Assembly: GCA_030065825.1 (NCBI GenBank)
Contig: JASJCY010000002.1
Location: 1 to 64,000, forward strand
DNA length: 64,000 nucleotides
Source: Nostocaceae cyanobacterium
Lineage (GTDB): Bacteria > Cyanobacteriota > Cyanobacteriia > Cyanobacteriales > Nostocaceae
Direction of reading: 5' to 3'
Notes under the pieces: generated by a model
Seen by the model: the letters and a program-made list of their open reading frames with translations, nothing else
The model's database searches: none
What the model was told of the DNA's origin: nothing
Program-made: the position numbers and the translations under genes
Shown here: positions 25,302 through 35,310 of the stretch, in pieces
Numbering within the stretch: the first letter of the stretch is position 1
Layout of the letters: every line of letters begins with the position of its first letter

Positions 25302-25779
25302 TTTTTGAGAGAATGTTTCTAAAATAAAAATAAAGCCTTACTGATCACGGGGATAAAATGGTTGTTGTAAGTCCCACTACTTCGTCCCCAATTGGGCAAA
25401 ATCATCCCTCTATTCAGCAACAACAAAAATAAGAAATAAGCAGACCATTTACAAAAGGTCAAAGCGAGGAAACACAGTACTTTTGTAGACAGATCAGCGA
25501 CTTTTGCAGGTATGCGTGAATGCATGACGGTGCGTTAGACCCATTGCCCAAGTTATAGTTTACAGCGATTTTCAGGTAAATAGACCACGCACGCTGTAGG
25601 GGTAAAGCGCATTGCTAAACCCCTACGATGGATGTGGTTCAAATAGATGAAAATTGCTGTAAAGTGATATACCACTCCTGCGTCTAACACACCCTACAAG
25701 AATTTTATGTTTTATTGTATAGACACACTCTTAGAACCGCAGCAGGGAGAGGGGAGATAGGGAGATGGGGAGATTAAGA
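25302..25779. other. Intergenic region, no convincing gene
   Basis: A 68-codon minus-strand frame at 25319-25525 has no recognisable content and no Shine-Dalgarno. An imperfect palindrome, GTAGGGGTAAAG with CTAAACCCCTAC, lies at about 25597-25626. Confidence 0.45.
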
Positions 25780-26754
25780 TTAATCTGGGGACAATCCTTT
25801 AGATGCCAGCCATTCGCGGTTAAATAAACGGGACTGGTAACGCGCACCACTATCGCAGAGAATGGTAACTATAGTGTGTCCTGGTCCCATTTGTTTAGCA
25901 AGGGCAACAGCAGCACCAACATTAATCCCCGTAGAACCACCCATAAATATACCATCTTTACGTAATAATTGATAAACAACACGCACCGCTTCTGTGTCAT
26001 CTATCTGGATAGCATCATCCGTGGGTGCCCCTGACATATTTCCTGTAATCCTACTATTGCCAATACCCTCGGTAATTGAATTACCTGTGATTTTAATTTC
26101 CCCTGTTTTCACATAGCTGTAAAGTCCGCTACCCATGGGGTCAGCTACAACACATTTGACATCGGGATTTTTGTCTTTGAGAAACATCGATACCCCTGCA
26201 TAGGTTCCACCAGTTCCCGTTGAAGATACCCAAGCATCCACTGTACCATCTGTTTGTGCCCAAATTTCGGGTCCTGTAGTTTCATAATGGGCACGACGAT
26301 TTGCTAAATTATCAAATTGATTTGCCCAAATCGCGTTTTCCATTTCAGCCGCAATTCTACCAGATTGCTTGACATAGTTGTTGGGATCTCTGTAAGGAAC
26401 AGCAGGAACCGGACGGACTTCAGCACCCAACGTCCTCAGTGCATCCATCTTTTCTTGGGACTGGGTATCGGGAATAATAATTAGGCACTTATAGCCTTTA
26501 GCATTGCAAATATGAGTTAGACCAATACCAGTATTACCCGCAGTTCCTTCTACTACTGTACCACCTGGTTTGAGTAAACCTTTTTCTTCTGCATCTTGAA
26601 TAATGTAAAGTGCTGCCCTATCTTTAACGGAACCACCAGGATTCAGAAATTCAGCTTTACCGAGGATTTCACATCCAGTCTCTTCACTAAAGCTGTTTAA
26701 ACGAATCAGCGGTGTATTGCCGACGGTACCCACAAAGCCGTTTTTGATATCCAT
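25780..26754 (-). CDS. cysK: Cysteine synthase A
   Basis: 324-residue PLP-dependent beta-replacement enzyme making cysteine from O-acetylserine and sulfide. K44 in NPGGSVKDRA is the PLP lysine, GTAGNTG (70-76) holds the substrate loop, SSTGTGGTYAG binds the PLP phosphate and the end matches ILCDSGARYQSRLFN. It belongs to the longer-insert variant (GNSRITGNMSGA) frequent in cyanobacteria and fungi. Cytoplasmic, single-gene transcript. No cysE neighbour is seen. Confidence 0.93.
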   Translation of the reverse strand: MDIKNGFVGTVGNTPLIRLNSFSEETGCEILGKAEFLNPGGSVKDRAALYIIQDAEEKGLLKPGGTVVEGTAGNTGIGLTHICNAKGYKCLIIIPDTQSQEKMDALRTLGAEVRPVPAVPYRDPNNYVKQSGRIAAEMENAIWANQFDNLANRRAHYETTGPEIWAQTDGTVDAWVSSTGTGGTYAGVSMFLKDKNPDVKCVVADPMGSGLYSYVKTGEIKITGNSITEGIGNSRITGNMSGAPTDDAIQIDDTEAVRVVYQLLRKDGIFMGGSTGINVGAAVALAKQMGPGHTIVTILCDSGARYQSRLFNREWLASKGLSPD

Positions 26755-26915
26755 GTTAAATTTGCCTATGTTCGTTTTCTCTATAAAAATTGTGGCTTAT
26801 AGCGGTACCAGGTTTTAACATTGTTTGCCAAAATCAGCTTCCAAACATCTGCTCATCCCTCGTTACAAGATTTTACCTCGTAATGTATTTTAGGAAGACC
26901 TCGCTTTCTGACCCT

Positions 26916-26925
26916 GGTGCAAGAT
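26916..26925. repeat. Solo MITE-A right terminal repeat
   Basis: GGTGCAAGAT followed by GTGTG, the same flank as at 22031-22045. It is the only recognisable item in the 26755-27056 gap. Confidence 0.5.
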
Positions 26926-27056
26926 GTGTGCTTATGCAAAATTATTTATATATTTACTATCGAGTTATATAACCTGTTAAGAGTTCCCTATTAAGAGTTC
27001 CCTACCTCAAAAAAATGTCTAATTAATTTTGCCCAGGTACTTAGAAGGTTTATGTT

Positions 27057-27983
27057 ATGATGCAGATTTTCCCAACCATTCAAAACTGGTTAAAAGAACC
27101 GATGGTAATGAAACTGATACAAGTCACCATTGGCATTTTAGTCATTTCCCTGGTTTTCCGCACCCTTAGTAATACCCTACCCCGTTATATTCCAGATTCA
27201 GATATCCGTTATCACTTGCGTAAGGGAATCAATTTTTTTGGCTATGGTTTGATGCTGTTATATGCAGCTGGGGTGTTTAGTTCTCAATTTCGTCAGTTTA
27301 CGGTTATCTTTGGGGTTATTGGTGCAGGAGTAGCCTTTGCTTTACAAGAAGTCATCGCTAGCTTCGCAGGATGGGCAGCTATCTCCCTTGGTCAATTTTA
27401 CCGTCCTGGAGACCGAGTTTTACTAGGAGGCATTATGGGAGATGTGATTGATATCAGCATTCTCCGTACAACCCTGATGGAATGTGGTGACTGGGTGAAA
27501 TCAGACCTTTACAATGGCAGGATTGTGCGGATTGCTAACAGCTTTGTCTTCAAAGAACCCGTTTACAACTATTCCGCTGATTTCCCCTTTGTCTGGGATG
27601 AAATTACCTTACCAATTAAATACGGTAGCGATCGCCGCTTAACTAGAACAATTTTACAGCAAGTAGCTCAAGAAGTGGTGGGTGAATATGTTCCTACAGC
27701 CCAAGCTAACTGGAAAAAAATGGTACACAAGTACCTAATTGAAAATGCCAAAATTGAGCCAGCAGTCACTCTTACTGCTAACGACAACTGGATAGAATTT
27801 ACACTACGCTATGTAATAGAATACAAAAAACGCCGAGTTAAGAAAGACGAATTATTTACTCGCATTCTTGACGAAATTGACAACACAAAAGGTAGAGTTT
27901 CTATTGCTTCTACAACCGTACACGTAGTACAAACACCTATTTTGGATGTAAAGCTGCATCATCAGAGGAAACCAGCACTTTAA
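27057..27983 (+). CDS. MscS-family mechanosensitive ion channel
   Basis: 308 residues. Three transmembrane helices (about 18-38, 58-80 and 86-112). The third is the glycine/alanine-rich pore helix GVIGAGVAFALQEVIASFAGW, followed by the beta domain start YRPGDRVLLGGIMGDVIDIS, the hallmark of MscS. The remaining cytosolic cage is present. Opens under membrane tension to release solutes on hypo-osmotic shock. Two ATGs at 27057 and 27060 are equally possible. Located in the inner membrane; no operon partner. Confidence 0.9.
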   Translation: MMQIFPTIQNWLKEPMVMKLIQVTIGILVISLVFRTLSNTLPRYIPDSDIRYHLRKGINFFGYGLMLLYAAGVFSSQFRQFTVIFGVIGAGVAFALQEVIASFAGWAAISLGQFYRPGDRVLLGGIMGDVIDISILRTTLMECGDWVKSDLYNGRIVRIANSFVFKEPVYNYSADFPFVWDEITLPIKYGSDRRLTRTILQQVAQEVVGEYVPTAQANWKKMVHKYLIENAKIEPAVTLTANDNWIEFTLRYVIEYKKRRVKKDELFTRILDEIDNTKGRVSIASTTVHVVQTPILDVKLHHQRKPAL

Positions 27984-28097
27984 GTCACTACATTAACTCT
28001 CACACTCTCTTCCCCCTCTTCTCCCTATGAATGGGTTTCACTCAATTCGGTAATCTTCTAGGGGGACAGGACTAGTATCTATTGAGAAAAAAATAAC

Positions 28098-28220
28098 AGG
28101 ACTTACGATAGTGTCACAATTGGTAGCTGGTGCGTAACGCAGGAAGTCTTATTTCTACGTTCACATCGTTTCGTAGTCTCACACACCCTACAAGAAAAAA
28201 TGTGCCATTTGCGTAAGTCA
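28098..28220. mobile_element. MITE-C-like element (GGACTTACG ends)
   Basis: AGGACTTACG at 28098-28107 and GCGTAAGTCA at 28211-28220 form inverted ends around a non-coding 100-bp interior. A single GGACTTACG also occurs inside the DUF5331-like gene. Confidence 0.45.
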
Positions 28221-28243
28221 CAAAATAAATGATTAATAACTAC

Positions 28244-28296
28244 TAATGGCTACCAAAAGCCTACACTGTACCGCAAGATCAGTGTGGGTAGTTTAC
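28244..28296 (+). mobile_element. Solo right end of an IS200/IS605 (tnpB) element
   Basis: From AAAAGCC through CACTGTACCGCAAG to GTGTGGGTAGTTTAC this matches, in the opposite orientation, the 3' end of the tnpB gene and its right-end hairpin at 33997-34040. Identity stops exactly after TAGTTTAC in both places, which defines the element boundary. The remnant abuts the stop codon of the giant membrane protein. Confidence 0.7.
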
Positions 28297-31200
28297 TATT
28301 CCCATTCTCGTAATTCATTGGTAATATTGCGAAGCATGGAACTAAAGCGATCGCGGTTGGTTTCAAAGTTAGCAGCAATGGAAATTAAGACGATACCAAC
28401 TATAAAGCCGACAATCCATTTCAAAGTTGGGTAGTCTAAAGTCAAAATTACCAGGTGATAAATACTAGTAATTAGAAATGCGACTGTACCGACGTAAAGA
28501 AAAGCTCTTACTCGCAAAGCTAACCCCGCAAAAATACTGATACAACTCAGAAAGAGTGGGATTAAAAATCCCGGTATTAAAAATCCCAGTATTAATGCCG
28601 TTTTGGTAGAAAATATAATCGACCATCCACAAATCAGGCTGGTGCTAAGTACACGCAGGCTGTTACGGGCTGTTTTATATTCTGGTTGTCTTAGTAGGGG
28701 GTCTTTTTGGGCAACATATAGTAGAGATAAGCCAGCTGCGGTAACATACCATAAAATATCAACTCCCCATGATTTAAACCACCCCCATAATGCCCAATTA
28801 ATCAACACTAGGCTAATATAGGTTAAACGTAATTGTGTACTAATTGTGGCAAGGAAGATATAATACGTAGCAACGATTAATAAGGTGATGGGATCAACAT
28901 CAGATGCAGTAAAGCCCAAGACGATTAATGGGAGGCTGTAAGCGAGGTTTTGCCAAGGTCTTTTTGCCCATCCCCGACGTTCCCAAGGTAGGATGTAGAT
29001 AAAATAGGCAATTACTGCTGCAATGGCACTTGCCCAAGGTCGCATAATATCATATTTAAACCAGTCTAGATTATTTAGGTACAAGCCGATAAATCCCGCT
29101 TCTATAAATCCTAAGTAAACCCAAATTTGCGCTGCTGTTCTGGCTTTTTTTCCAGTTCTTCCCTGAAAGATGGCGTAGCGGGTGAGAAAGGTTGCAGTAC
29201 CTAATGCTAATGGAATCGCTTCTCCGGGATAGGGTGCGGCAATTATCCACAAACAACTACTTAAAACCCAGTGAATATGCGCAAAGGTTTTGATTTCATT
29301 TTCCCTTAGATGTAAGTAGCTGGTTAGCCATGGTAAAAGACGGCGATAACCATACATAATACAAGTACCAAGGAATGACATCGCTATTAAGCCGTCAGTA
29401 ACCGCACCTCCCGAGGCTTGGGAAAGTTGATACAAGAGGATTTCGTAGGCAGAAATTGATACCCCAATCATTCCCAGATACACCAGGGGTTTTAATTTCC
29501 GACTGCGTCGTCCGACATTGATGATAATTAAAGCTAATGCTAGGGAAGATAAACCAGTCCAATTGGCAAAGGTATCCCAGCGTAATCCCGCACCAAAAAT
29601 GCCGTATACTAGGGGTAAGATATGCCAACGTGGGGGAATTTTGTCTAGTCGGTGTCGCCTTAACCATAATTCCCCTAAAATTTGAGTTATTAATCCCAAG
29701 GCTATGTTAGCGATCGCAATTTTGATGGTGGAAATTTCCCCAAATGCCAAAATATCGGCAATTAATAATTCTATACACAAACCAATGCTGTAAAATGCCC
29801 AATTTGTGTTATGTCCCCAACTGCGAATAATGAGGGCGAATAAGATGATGGTTGTGGCAATGATATATAACCATTGGGGTGGTAAAATCTGGTTGTAGAG
29901 TAACACAGAGCGGAGGCTAAGCAATAATAGCTCGATACCACAAAGTGCGATCGCCCATTTGTCAACTACTGCTGCATATATCGTTGCTAATTCCTGTTCT
30001 CTTCTGGTGAGGATTTTTTGGCTAATCCACAAACCCAAAATAATTACTGATGGGACTATTGATGCGACTGTAAACTTTACGAATAATTCGGATATGGGTA
30101 TTGTTTCCCACACCCCAACACTAATTAAAGCTAAACCAAAACCTACCGTAATTCCCGCAGATAGTTGATTGCGCAGATAACTAGTATTAACAAACATCAA
30201 TACCGTACCAATCCCCAAACCGATAATCCTGGTAGTAAGGGATGGTACTAATGTCAGGGATAGGGAAACTCCTACAGTCAAGACGCTTAAAACATTATTG
30301 ATACTGCGGCGATATTCTGGGGAATAGAAGGAGATTCCTGTTAAGGTTAGAGGTGTAAGCAGCCACATCAATCTCCAATTAGCATTACCAGGATTTTCCC
30401 AGAGTAAGACAAAACTCACAGTAGCTAATACAAAACTAATATGCCATGCGCTACTCTTCCATGGCTGGTTGCCAATACTCAATAATAACTCTGCTACCAT
30501 CAAAATAATGAAAATGCCTGCCCAAACTTGTCCAGACAGGTTGGGAAATGCCCAGTAAATGCCCGATAACAGGGTGAGAATTGCCATGATATGGGTTATG
30601 TATATCAAAGTAATTCTGCTTGTATAAGCCTGTATTTCTCTGGGGTGGGAGTTGCGTAGATAATTGGCATGAATAAACATCAACACCGTACCAATACCCA
30701 AACCAATGACTATGGTTGCAGGTATCCTAATAGTCAGCATTTGGGCAGCTAATATTGTGAATACAGTCAAATTACTTCTATTGCTGCGTTGGGGTTCCCT
30801 ACTGACAAAGGAAATCCCTGTCAAAGTCATGGGGGTAATTAGCCAGATTAATCCCCAATAGGATTCATAGGCATTATTGACAAATAGTAGGGAAAAACTG
30901 AGGATAGCTAACCCAAAACCAATGTACCATGCACTACGTCGCCAAATTCCAGCACCAACACTAAATAGCCATTCTCCTACCATTAAGACTAAAAGAATTG
31001 TTGCCCAGTATAGGGGAGAAATGGTTGGGAATTGCCAGTCAATCCCAGAAAATAGAGTGAGAATTCCTAGGATATGAGTTGCATATATTAAAGCAGTATT
31101 GCGGGGATAACGTTGTTGGGTAACAGTTGCTAAAATGATGGTAGAAAACAGTAAATTGAGCGATCGCAATAGCAATAGGGGATTTACTAAGGAAATAGTA

Positions 31201-32774
31201 GTTAAAACAACTCCAAAACCCAGTGCTAACTGTTCCCCAAACTGCGCCAATTTCCTTTTTCTCAACCCATAAAGTCCCTTTGTCAGCGCCAACATTAACA
31301 GCAGGTAGGGAAATAATGCTACACTCAACAATGCCCAAGGTGTACTTTGAGACTGGGTGATTTGAGTACCAAAAGCGATCACCCAGTTTTGCAAACCATC
31401 GGGTAATAATCGCCAACCCAGCCAAATTATCTCTAAGCCAATGGCGAAAATAGCTGTTAAATCAGACTTAAAATTATGTATCAATAAACGACGACTGCAA
31501 ACTAATAAAGCCAAAGCACTAACACCCATGGCTTGCCAAAGTGATGCTTGTACCGTCACCAACCAACCCAGGAGTAATAACAGACTACCTATGTACTCCC
31601 AAGGAATAGTAGCACTGGGGGAAGTGGATGCAGATTCTTCCCTAGTTTGAAAGTCACTAGCCAGTGGTGATTCGTGAGTGGGGGGAAAATCTGGTTCATT
31701 TAGACTATTTCCCCTTACTACTGCTTGCAAAAATAGATTTTGTCCCCACCAAGTCATCAACCAACCGCAAATTCCCATTGCTAATCCCAGTTGGTAAATC
31801 TCTACCCTACCTCCAATCAATCCCCGCACCAGCAGCATCACTGAGGCGTAAATTACAACTACTGTGGAGAGATTTATGGTTTCTGGGGAATCAGGAGAAC
31901 TCTGCTGTTGCTGACGATTCTGCAAAACCGTGGTGATAGTGGTTCCCACCGTAGCTAAATAAATAGCAATCAGGGGGAATCCTGATATTTGCCAACCCCA
32001 ATGCAAATAACTCAACCCCAGAATATTTACCACAGACAACTTACCCAGGAATGAACGGGTAAATTCGCGACGATAGCAGAGTAAAAAAGTAATGGCAGTC
32101 AGAGTAATAGAAGCGATCGCCATTGTCAACCAACCCCAAGCATCTCCCCACAGTTGGAAAGTATCCATAGCCCAAAAGTTGACTGGTACTAACAGCAGGG
32201 TGACAATGCGTAAAGTGCTGGATGTGAGGTTGAGATTTGATTGTTTCCCAGCCCAAAAACTCACTGCCCAGAAACTCAAGGTATAAGCAAATAGGATTCC
32301 ATACTGTAAAAATGCGGGAAACCTCTCCCATTGACTAGCAGCCAGTACCCCTGAAGATACTACCACCAGGAACATTCCTAAAAATAGCAGCCAGCGGACA
32401 CTCAATTCTGTTTGCAAGGATTGCAACATGGAAGCGAGTATACTGGGTTCCGCTGGGGGTAATTCTATTGGTAAAACAGGTTCGGGTTCTGTTGGTGTTG
32501 ATTCTGTGTAGCTATTAGCAGCTAAAACAGGTTCTGGTTCTACGGGTGATAGTTTTGTTTCTGGTTTAGATTTTGTTTCTGGTTTAGATATAGATACGGG
32601 TTCCAGCAGCACCCTACAAACCAGATTTTCTGTGCATAGTTGCTTTATTTTTGCATCGGATATTAAGCCCAAGCGTAGTAATGCATCCAGCCCATCTAAT
32701 AGCTGGGGATGAGAAGATGGTAGCTTGATTTCAATGTTGCTTGGGCGGTTCGGGCGAAATGACATCAGCCGCAC
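28296..32774 (-). CDS. Giant polytopic membrane protein
   Basis: 1492 residues; I cannot assign a function. Residues 1 to about 115 are soluble: an N-terminal PQLLDGLDALLRLGLISDAKIKQLC segment and a Pro/Glu/Thr linker. From SVRWLLFLGMFLVVVSSGVLA onward come roughly three dozen hydrophobic helices to the C-terminus. Residues about 560-865 contain an internal duplication with a 160-residue period (HILGILTLFSGIDW... YLRN and HIMAILTLLSGIYW... YLRN). MSFRPNRP at residue 4 is an alternative start. It would sit in the inner or thylakoid membrane. The N-terminal plan recalls predicted DUF2157-like membrane proteins, but that is only an impression. Its stop codon borrows the last base of an IS remnant. 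Confidence 0.75.
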   Translation of the reverse strand: MRLMSFRPNRPSNIEIKLPSSHPQLLDGLDALLRLGLISDAKIKQLCTENLVCRVLLEPVSISKPETKSKPETKLSPVEPEPVLAANSYTESTPTEPEPVLPIELPPAEPSILASMLQSLQTELSVRWLLFLGMFLVVVSSGVLAASQWERFPAFLQYGILFAYTLSFWAVSFWAGKQSNLNLTSSTLRIVTLLLVPVNFWAMDTFQLWGDAWGWLTMAIASITLTAITFLLCYRREFTRSFLGKLSVVNILGLSYLHWGWQISGFPLIAIYLATVGTTITTVLQNRQQQQSSPDSPETINLSTVVVIYASVMLLVRGLIGGRVEIYQLGLAMGICGWLMTWWGQNLFLQAVVRGNSLNEPDFPPTHESPLASDFQTREESASTSPSATIPWEYIGSLLLLLGWLVTVQASLWQAMGVSALALLVCSRRLLIHNFKSDLTAIFAIGLEIIWLGWRLLPDGLQNWVIAFGTQITQSQSTPWALLSVALFPYLLLMLALTKGLYGLRKRKLAQFGEQLALGFGVVLTTISLVNPLLLLRSLNLLFSTIILATVTQQRYPRNTALIYATHILGILTLFSGIDWQFPTISPLYWATILLVLMVGEWLFSVGAGIWRRSAWYIGFGLAILSFSLLFVNNAYESYWGLIWLITPMTLTGISFVSREPQRSNRSNLTVFTILAAQMLTIRIPATIVIGLGIGTVLMFIHANYLRNSHPREIQAYTSRITLIYITHIMAILTLLSGIYWAFPNLSGQVWAGIFIILMVAELLLSIGNQPWKSSAWHISFVLATVSFVLLWENPGNANWRLMWLLTPLTLTGISFYSPEYRRSINNVLSVLTVGVSLSLTLVPSLTTRIIGLGIGTVLMFVNTSYLRNQLSAGITVGFGLALISVGVWETIPISELFVKFTVASIVPSVIILGLWISQKILTRREQELATIYAAVVDKWAIALCGIELLLLSLRSVLLYNQILPPQWLYIIATTIILFALIIRSWGHNTNWAFYSIGLCIELLIADILAFGEISTIKIAIANIALGLITQILGELWLRRHRLDKIPPRWHILPLVYGIFGAGLRWDTFANWTGLSSLALALIIINVGRRSRKLKPLVYLGMIGVSISAYEILLYQLSQASGGAVTDGLIAMSFLGTCIMYGYRRLLPWLTSYLHLRENEIKTFAHIHWVLSSCLWIIAAPYPGEAIPLALGTATFLTRYAIFQGRTGKKARTAAQIWVYLGFIEAGFIGLYLNNLDWFKYDIMRPWASAIAAVIAYFIYILPWERRGWAKRPWQNLAYSLPLIVLGFTASDVDPITLLIVATYYIFLATISTQLRLTYISLVLINWALWGWFKSWGVDILWYVTAAGLSLLYVAQKDPLLRQPEYKTARNSLRVLSTSLICGWSIIFSTKTALILGFLIPGFLIPLFLSCISIFAGLALRVRAFLYVGTVAFLITSIYHLVILTLDYPTLKWIVGFIVGIVLISIAANFETNRDRFSSMLRNITNELREWE

Positions 32775-32969
32775 CCCTAGGAGACAATACTTAAATTGTT
32801 AATGATTTTCAGGTATTTTTTGGGTCTAGTTGTGCCACTTACACTGTTGACATGGGAAAGGTGGTGTTGTTGATTACTCTTATCCTACTCCCTTCGGTGG
32901 TCTAAGATTACCTCTATTCTTTTTCTTCTTCCTACCCTACCCTGCGGGTTCTGCTCCGCGAATATTTAC

Positions 32970-33957
32970 CTGAGTTTTTCGTTTGTAAACCCCGGCAGTC
33001 ACTATAACTTTGGGAAAGTTCGCAACGCTGGTGCAAGATATCACTTAACCGAAAAGGTCGGCTCATTGTAAAGATTTGTTGAGGTAGCAAAAAAAAGTCT
33101 TTTCTTTATCAAAACGTCAATTGATTGACATTTTTATCTATCTCCGGACAATGATATTTCAGTAGTTATAGCACCGCGATTTTGTGCTATAATGAAGAAG
33201 TCGTTGGTTCATCCTGCGATTTTTTTTATGATGGTTTTCTGACATTACAATAGGGTGCGTTACCATACATCTTGTCAGAAACCGGGTTTATTGAGAATAT
33301 TTACCTGTCAAAATCCTAGTTTTTCGTTTATAAACCCCGGCAGTCGCTATAACTTTGGGAAAGTTAGCAACGCTGGTGCAAGATATCACTTAACCGAAAA
33401 GATCGGCTCATTGTAAAGATTTGTCGAGCTAGCAAAAAAAAGTCTTTTCTTCATCAAAACGTCAATTGATTGACATTTTTATCTATCTGCGGACAATGAT
33501 ATTTGAGTAGTTACAGCACCGCGATTTTGTGCTATAATGCAGAAGTCGTTGGTTCATCCTGGGATTTTTTTTATGATGATTTTCTGACATTCCAATAGGG
33601 TGCGTTACCATACATCTTGTCAGAAACCGGGGTTATTGAGAATATTTACCTGTCAAAACCCTAGTTTTTCGTTTATAAACCCCGGCAGTCGCTATAACTT
33701 TGGGAAAGTTCGCAACGCTGGTGCAAGATATCACTTAACCGAAAAGGTCGGCTCATTGTAAAGATTTGTTGAGCTAGCAAAAAAAAGTCTTTTCTTTATC
33801 AAAACGTCAATTGATTGACATTTTTATCTATCTGCGGACAATGATATTTGAGTAGTTACAGCACCGCGATTTTGTGCTATAATGCAGAAGTCGTTGGCTT
33901 ATCCTGCGATTTTTTTTATGATGATTTTCTGACATTACAATAGGGTGCGTTACCCCT
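32970..33957. repeat. 345-bp tandem repeat, about 2.9 copies
   Basis: GCAACGCTGGTGCAAGATAT begins at 33022, 33367 and 33712, exactly 345 bp apart. Copies are nearly identical. Each unit contains a MITE-A-like element (for example 33269-33384) followed by non-MITE sequence with TTGACATTTTT and GTGCTATAATG promoter-like boxes and AGCAC...GTGCT hairpin arms. No protein-coding frame of useful length exists. A candidate for tandem small RNA genes. Confidence 0.85.
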
Positions 33958-33964
33958 TCATACA

Positions 33965-34130
33965 GCACCAGGTTCAGTCTGGATGAACATTTCCATGTAA
34001 ACTACCCACACTGACCTTGCGGTACAGTGTGGGCTTTTAGCAGCCCTGAACTGTCTGTACTGAGACTGCAATACAAACCGTTCGAGCCTCTGGGCTGGTT
34101 TACAAAAGCAGCCCCAATAGCAGCAATATT
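33965..34130 (-). ncRNA. Predicted TnpB guide RNA (omega/reRNA) with right-end hairpin
   Basis: For IS200/IS605 elements the guide RNA overlaps the 3' end of tnpB and runs out through the right end into flanking DNA. Here the right-end hairpin is CAGTGTGGG/CCCACACTG (34025-34033 with 34005-34013). The element boundary by comparison with 28244-28296 is at 33997, so the guide would read the minus strand from 33996 downward. The boundaries of the RNA are inferred. Confidence 0.45.
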
Positions 34131-35192
34131 TTTTGCTCCATTCAAATCAGCATCACCACACCATTGACAATTCCTGCATTTGAAGCGTTTGTCAGAACGC
34201 AATCCTATATGTAGACAGTTGTGGCACGTTTGGCTGGTATAAGCTGGAGGCACAGCAATTATTTCAACCCCGTACTTAATACCTTTGTACTGCAAGAAAG
34301 AGCGCAACTGATAAAAAGACCAAGAATTAGAGCGTCTACGCTCAGTTTTATTTCTTGGTTTTTGGTTGGTTCTTTCTCTGATGCCTGTCAAATCTTCAAT
34401 TGCCACAATTGCATTATTCTTTAATGCATCCTGAATAATAGACTGAGAAATGTTGTGGTTTAGCCATTGTTGAAAGCGTCTTTCCTTGCCTGACAGCCGT
34501 TGCAAAATCTGTCTTGTTCGACGACGAGTAGACCTTGTGCCTTTCGTGGCTTTTTGTTGCAAAGACGCTCTTACTCTAGAATATTTATCTCTAGCATTAT
34601 TAATTTGCTTCCCATCCCATTTATCACCGTTGCTAGTTACAGCAATATCTCTACGACCAAAGTCAACGCCGATAACTTTGTTTGATTGTATAGGTGTGGG
34701 CGGTTCATTCTTGAGTTGAATGTGGATGTAGTAATTACCATCACGATGCTTGCACAGTTGGGCACTTGTGGGTTTACGTCCCTTGAGTTTACCTCGTTGG
34801 TAATTACCAGCATGGATTTTAATGTGTTCCCTGCCATTCATCAAGGTTAAGCTGACAGTCCAATCTTTTTCTCTAAAAGCAAAGATTCGAGCATCATAAT
34901 CAGCAGAGGTTGGTTTAAATTCCAAGACTTGCTTACCTTTCTGTTTAGCAGTTTTACGATTAGCTCCAACTCTGGCACAAGCACGTACAGCCAAATTTGC
35001 ACTCAACCCAAACATTGCACGAATGTCATGATAAACCATGTTTTGGATGGTGGTTTTACTGGTCACTTGTGGTTTAACTTGCTTATTGGCATAGTTACAA
35101 GCATCAGCAAAAGCCCTTAAAACAAGCTCTATTTCTTCTATTTGTTTAGAAGTGGGGTTGAGTTTGCAAACTAGGGTCAATACTTGTTCCAT
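34002..35192 (-). CDS. tnpB: RNA-guided endonuclease TnpB (IS200/IS605 family)
   Basis: 396 residues, normal length. The RuvC-like residues are intact: D177 in VIGVDFGRRD, E266 in IVAIEDLTG and D349 in CGDADLNGAKN. The zinc ribbon has C323, C326, C339 and C342. TnpB is a programmable DNA nuclease that uses an RNA from its own 3' end and helps the transposon persist. No tnpA is found on either side, so this is an orphan (IS1341-type) element that would need TnpA in trans. A second copy of its right end lies at 28244-28296. Confidence 0.92.
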   Translation of the reverse strand: MEQVLTLVCKLNPTSKQIEEIELVLRAFADACNYANKQVKPQVTSKTTIQNMVYHDIRAMFGLSANLAVRACARVGANRKTAKQKGKQVLEFKPTSADYDARIFAFREKDWTVSLTLMNGREHIKIHAGNYQRGKLKGRKPTSAQLCKHRDGNYYIHIQLKNEPPTPIQSNKVIGVDFGRRDIAVTSNGDKWDGKQINNARDKYSRVRASLQQKATKGTRSTRRRTRQILQRLSGKERRFQQWLNHNISQSIIQDALKNNAIVAIEDLTGIRERTNQKPRNKTERRRSNSWSFYQLRSFLQYKGIKYGVEIIAVPPAYTSQTCHNCLHIGLRSDKRFKCRNCQWCGDADLNGAKNIAAIGAAFVNQPRGSNGLYCSLSTDSSGLLKAHTVPQGQCG

Positions 35193-35310
35193 GTGTTCGA
35201 CCTAATCACATATGACATTATTATAGACTACAAACCTACGTTATGTGTTTCCGGATAATTGTCAAAAGCTCAACTGCTATTTTCCCTGTCATCGCTACGC
35301 GATAAATCGG

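Noticed and set aside
25319-25525. 68-codon minus-strand frame upstream of the ferredoxin-like gene
   Set aside because: No recognisable family, no ribosome site, composition not protein-like.
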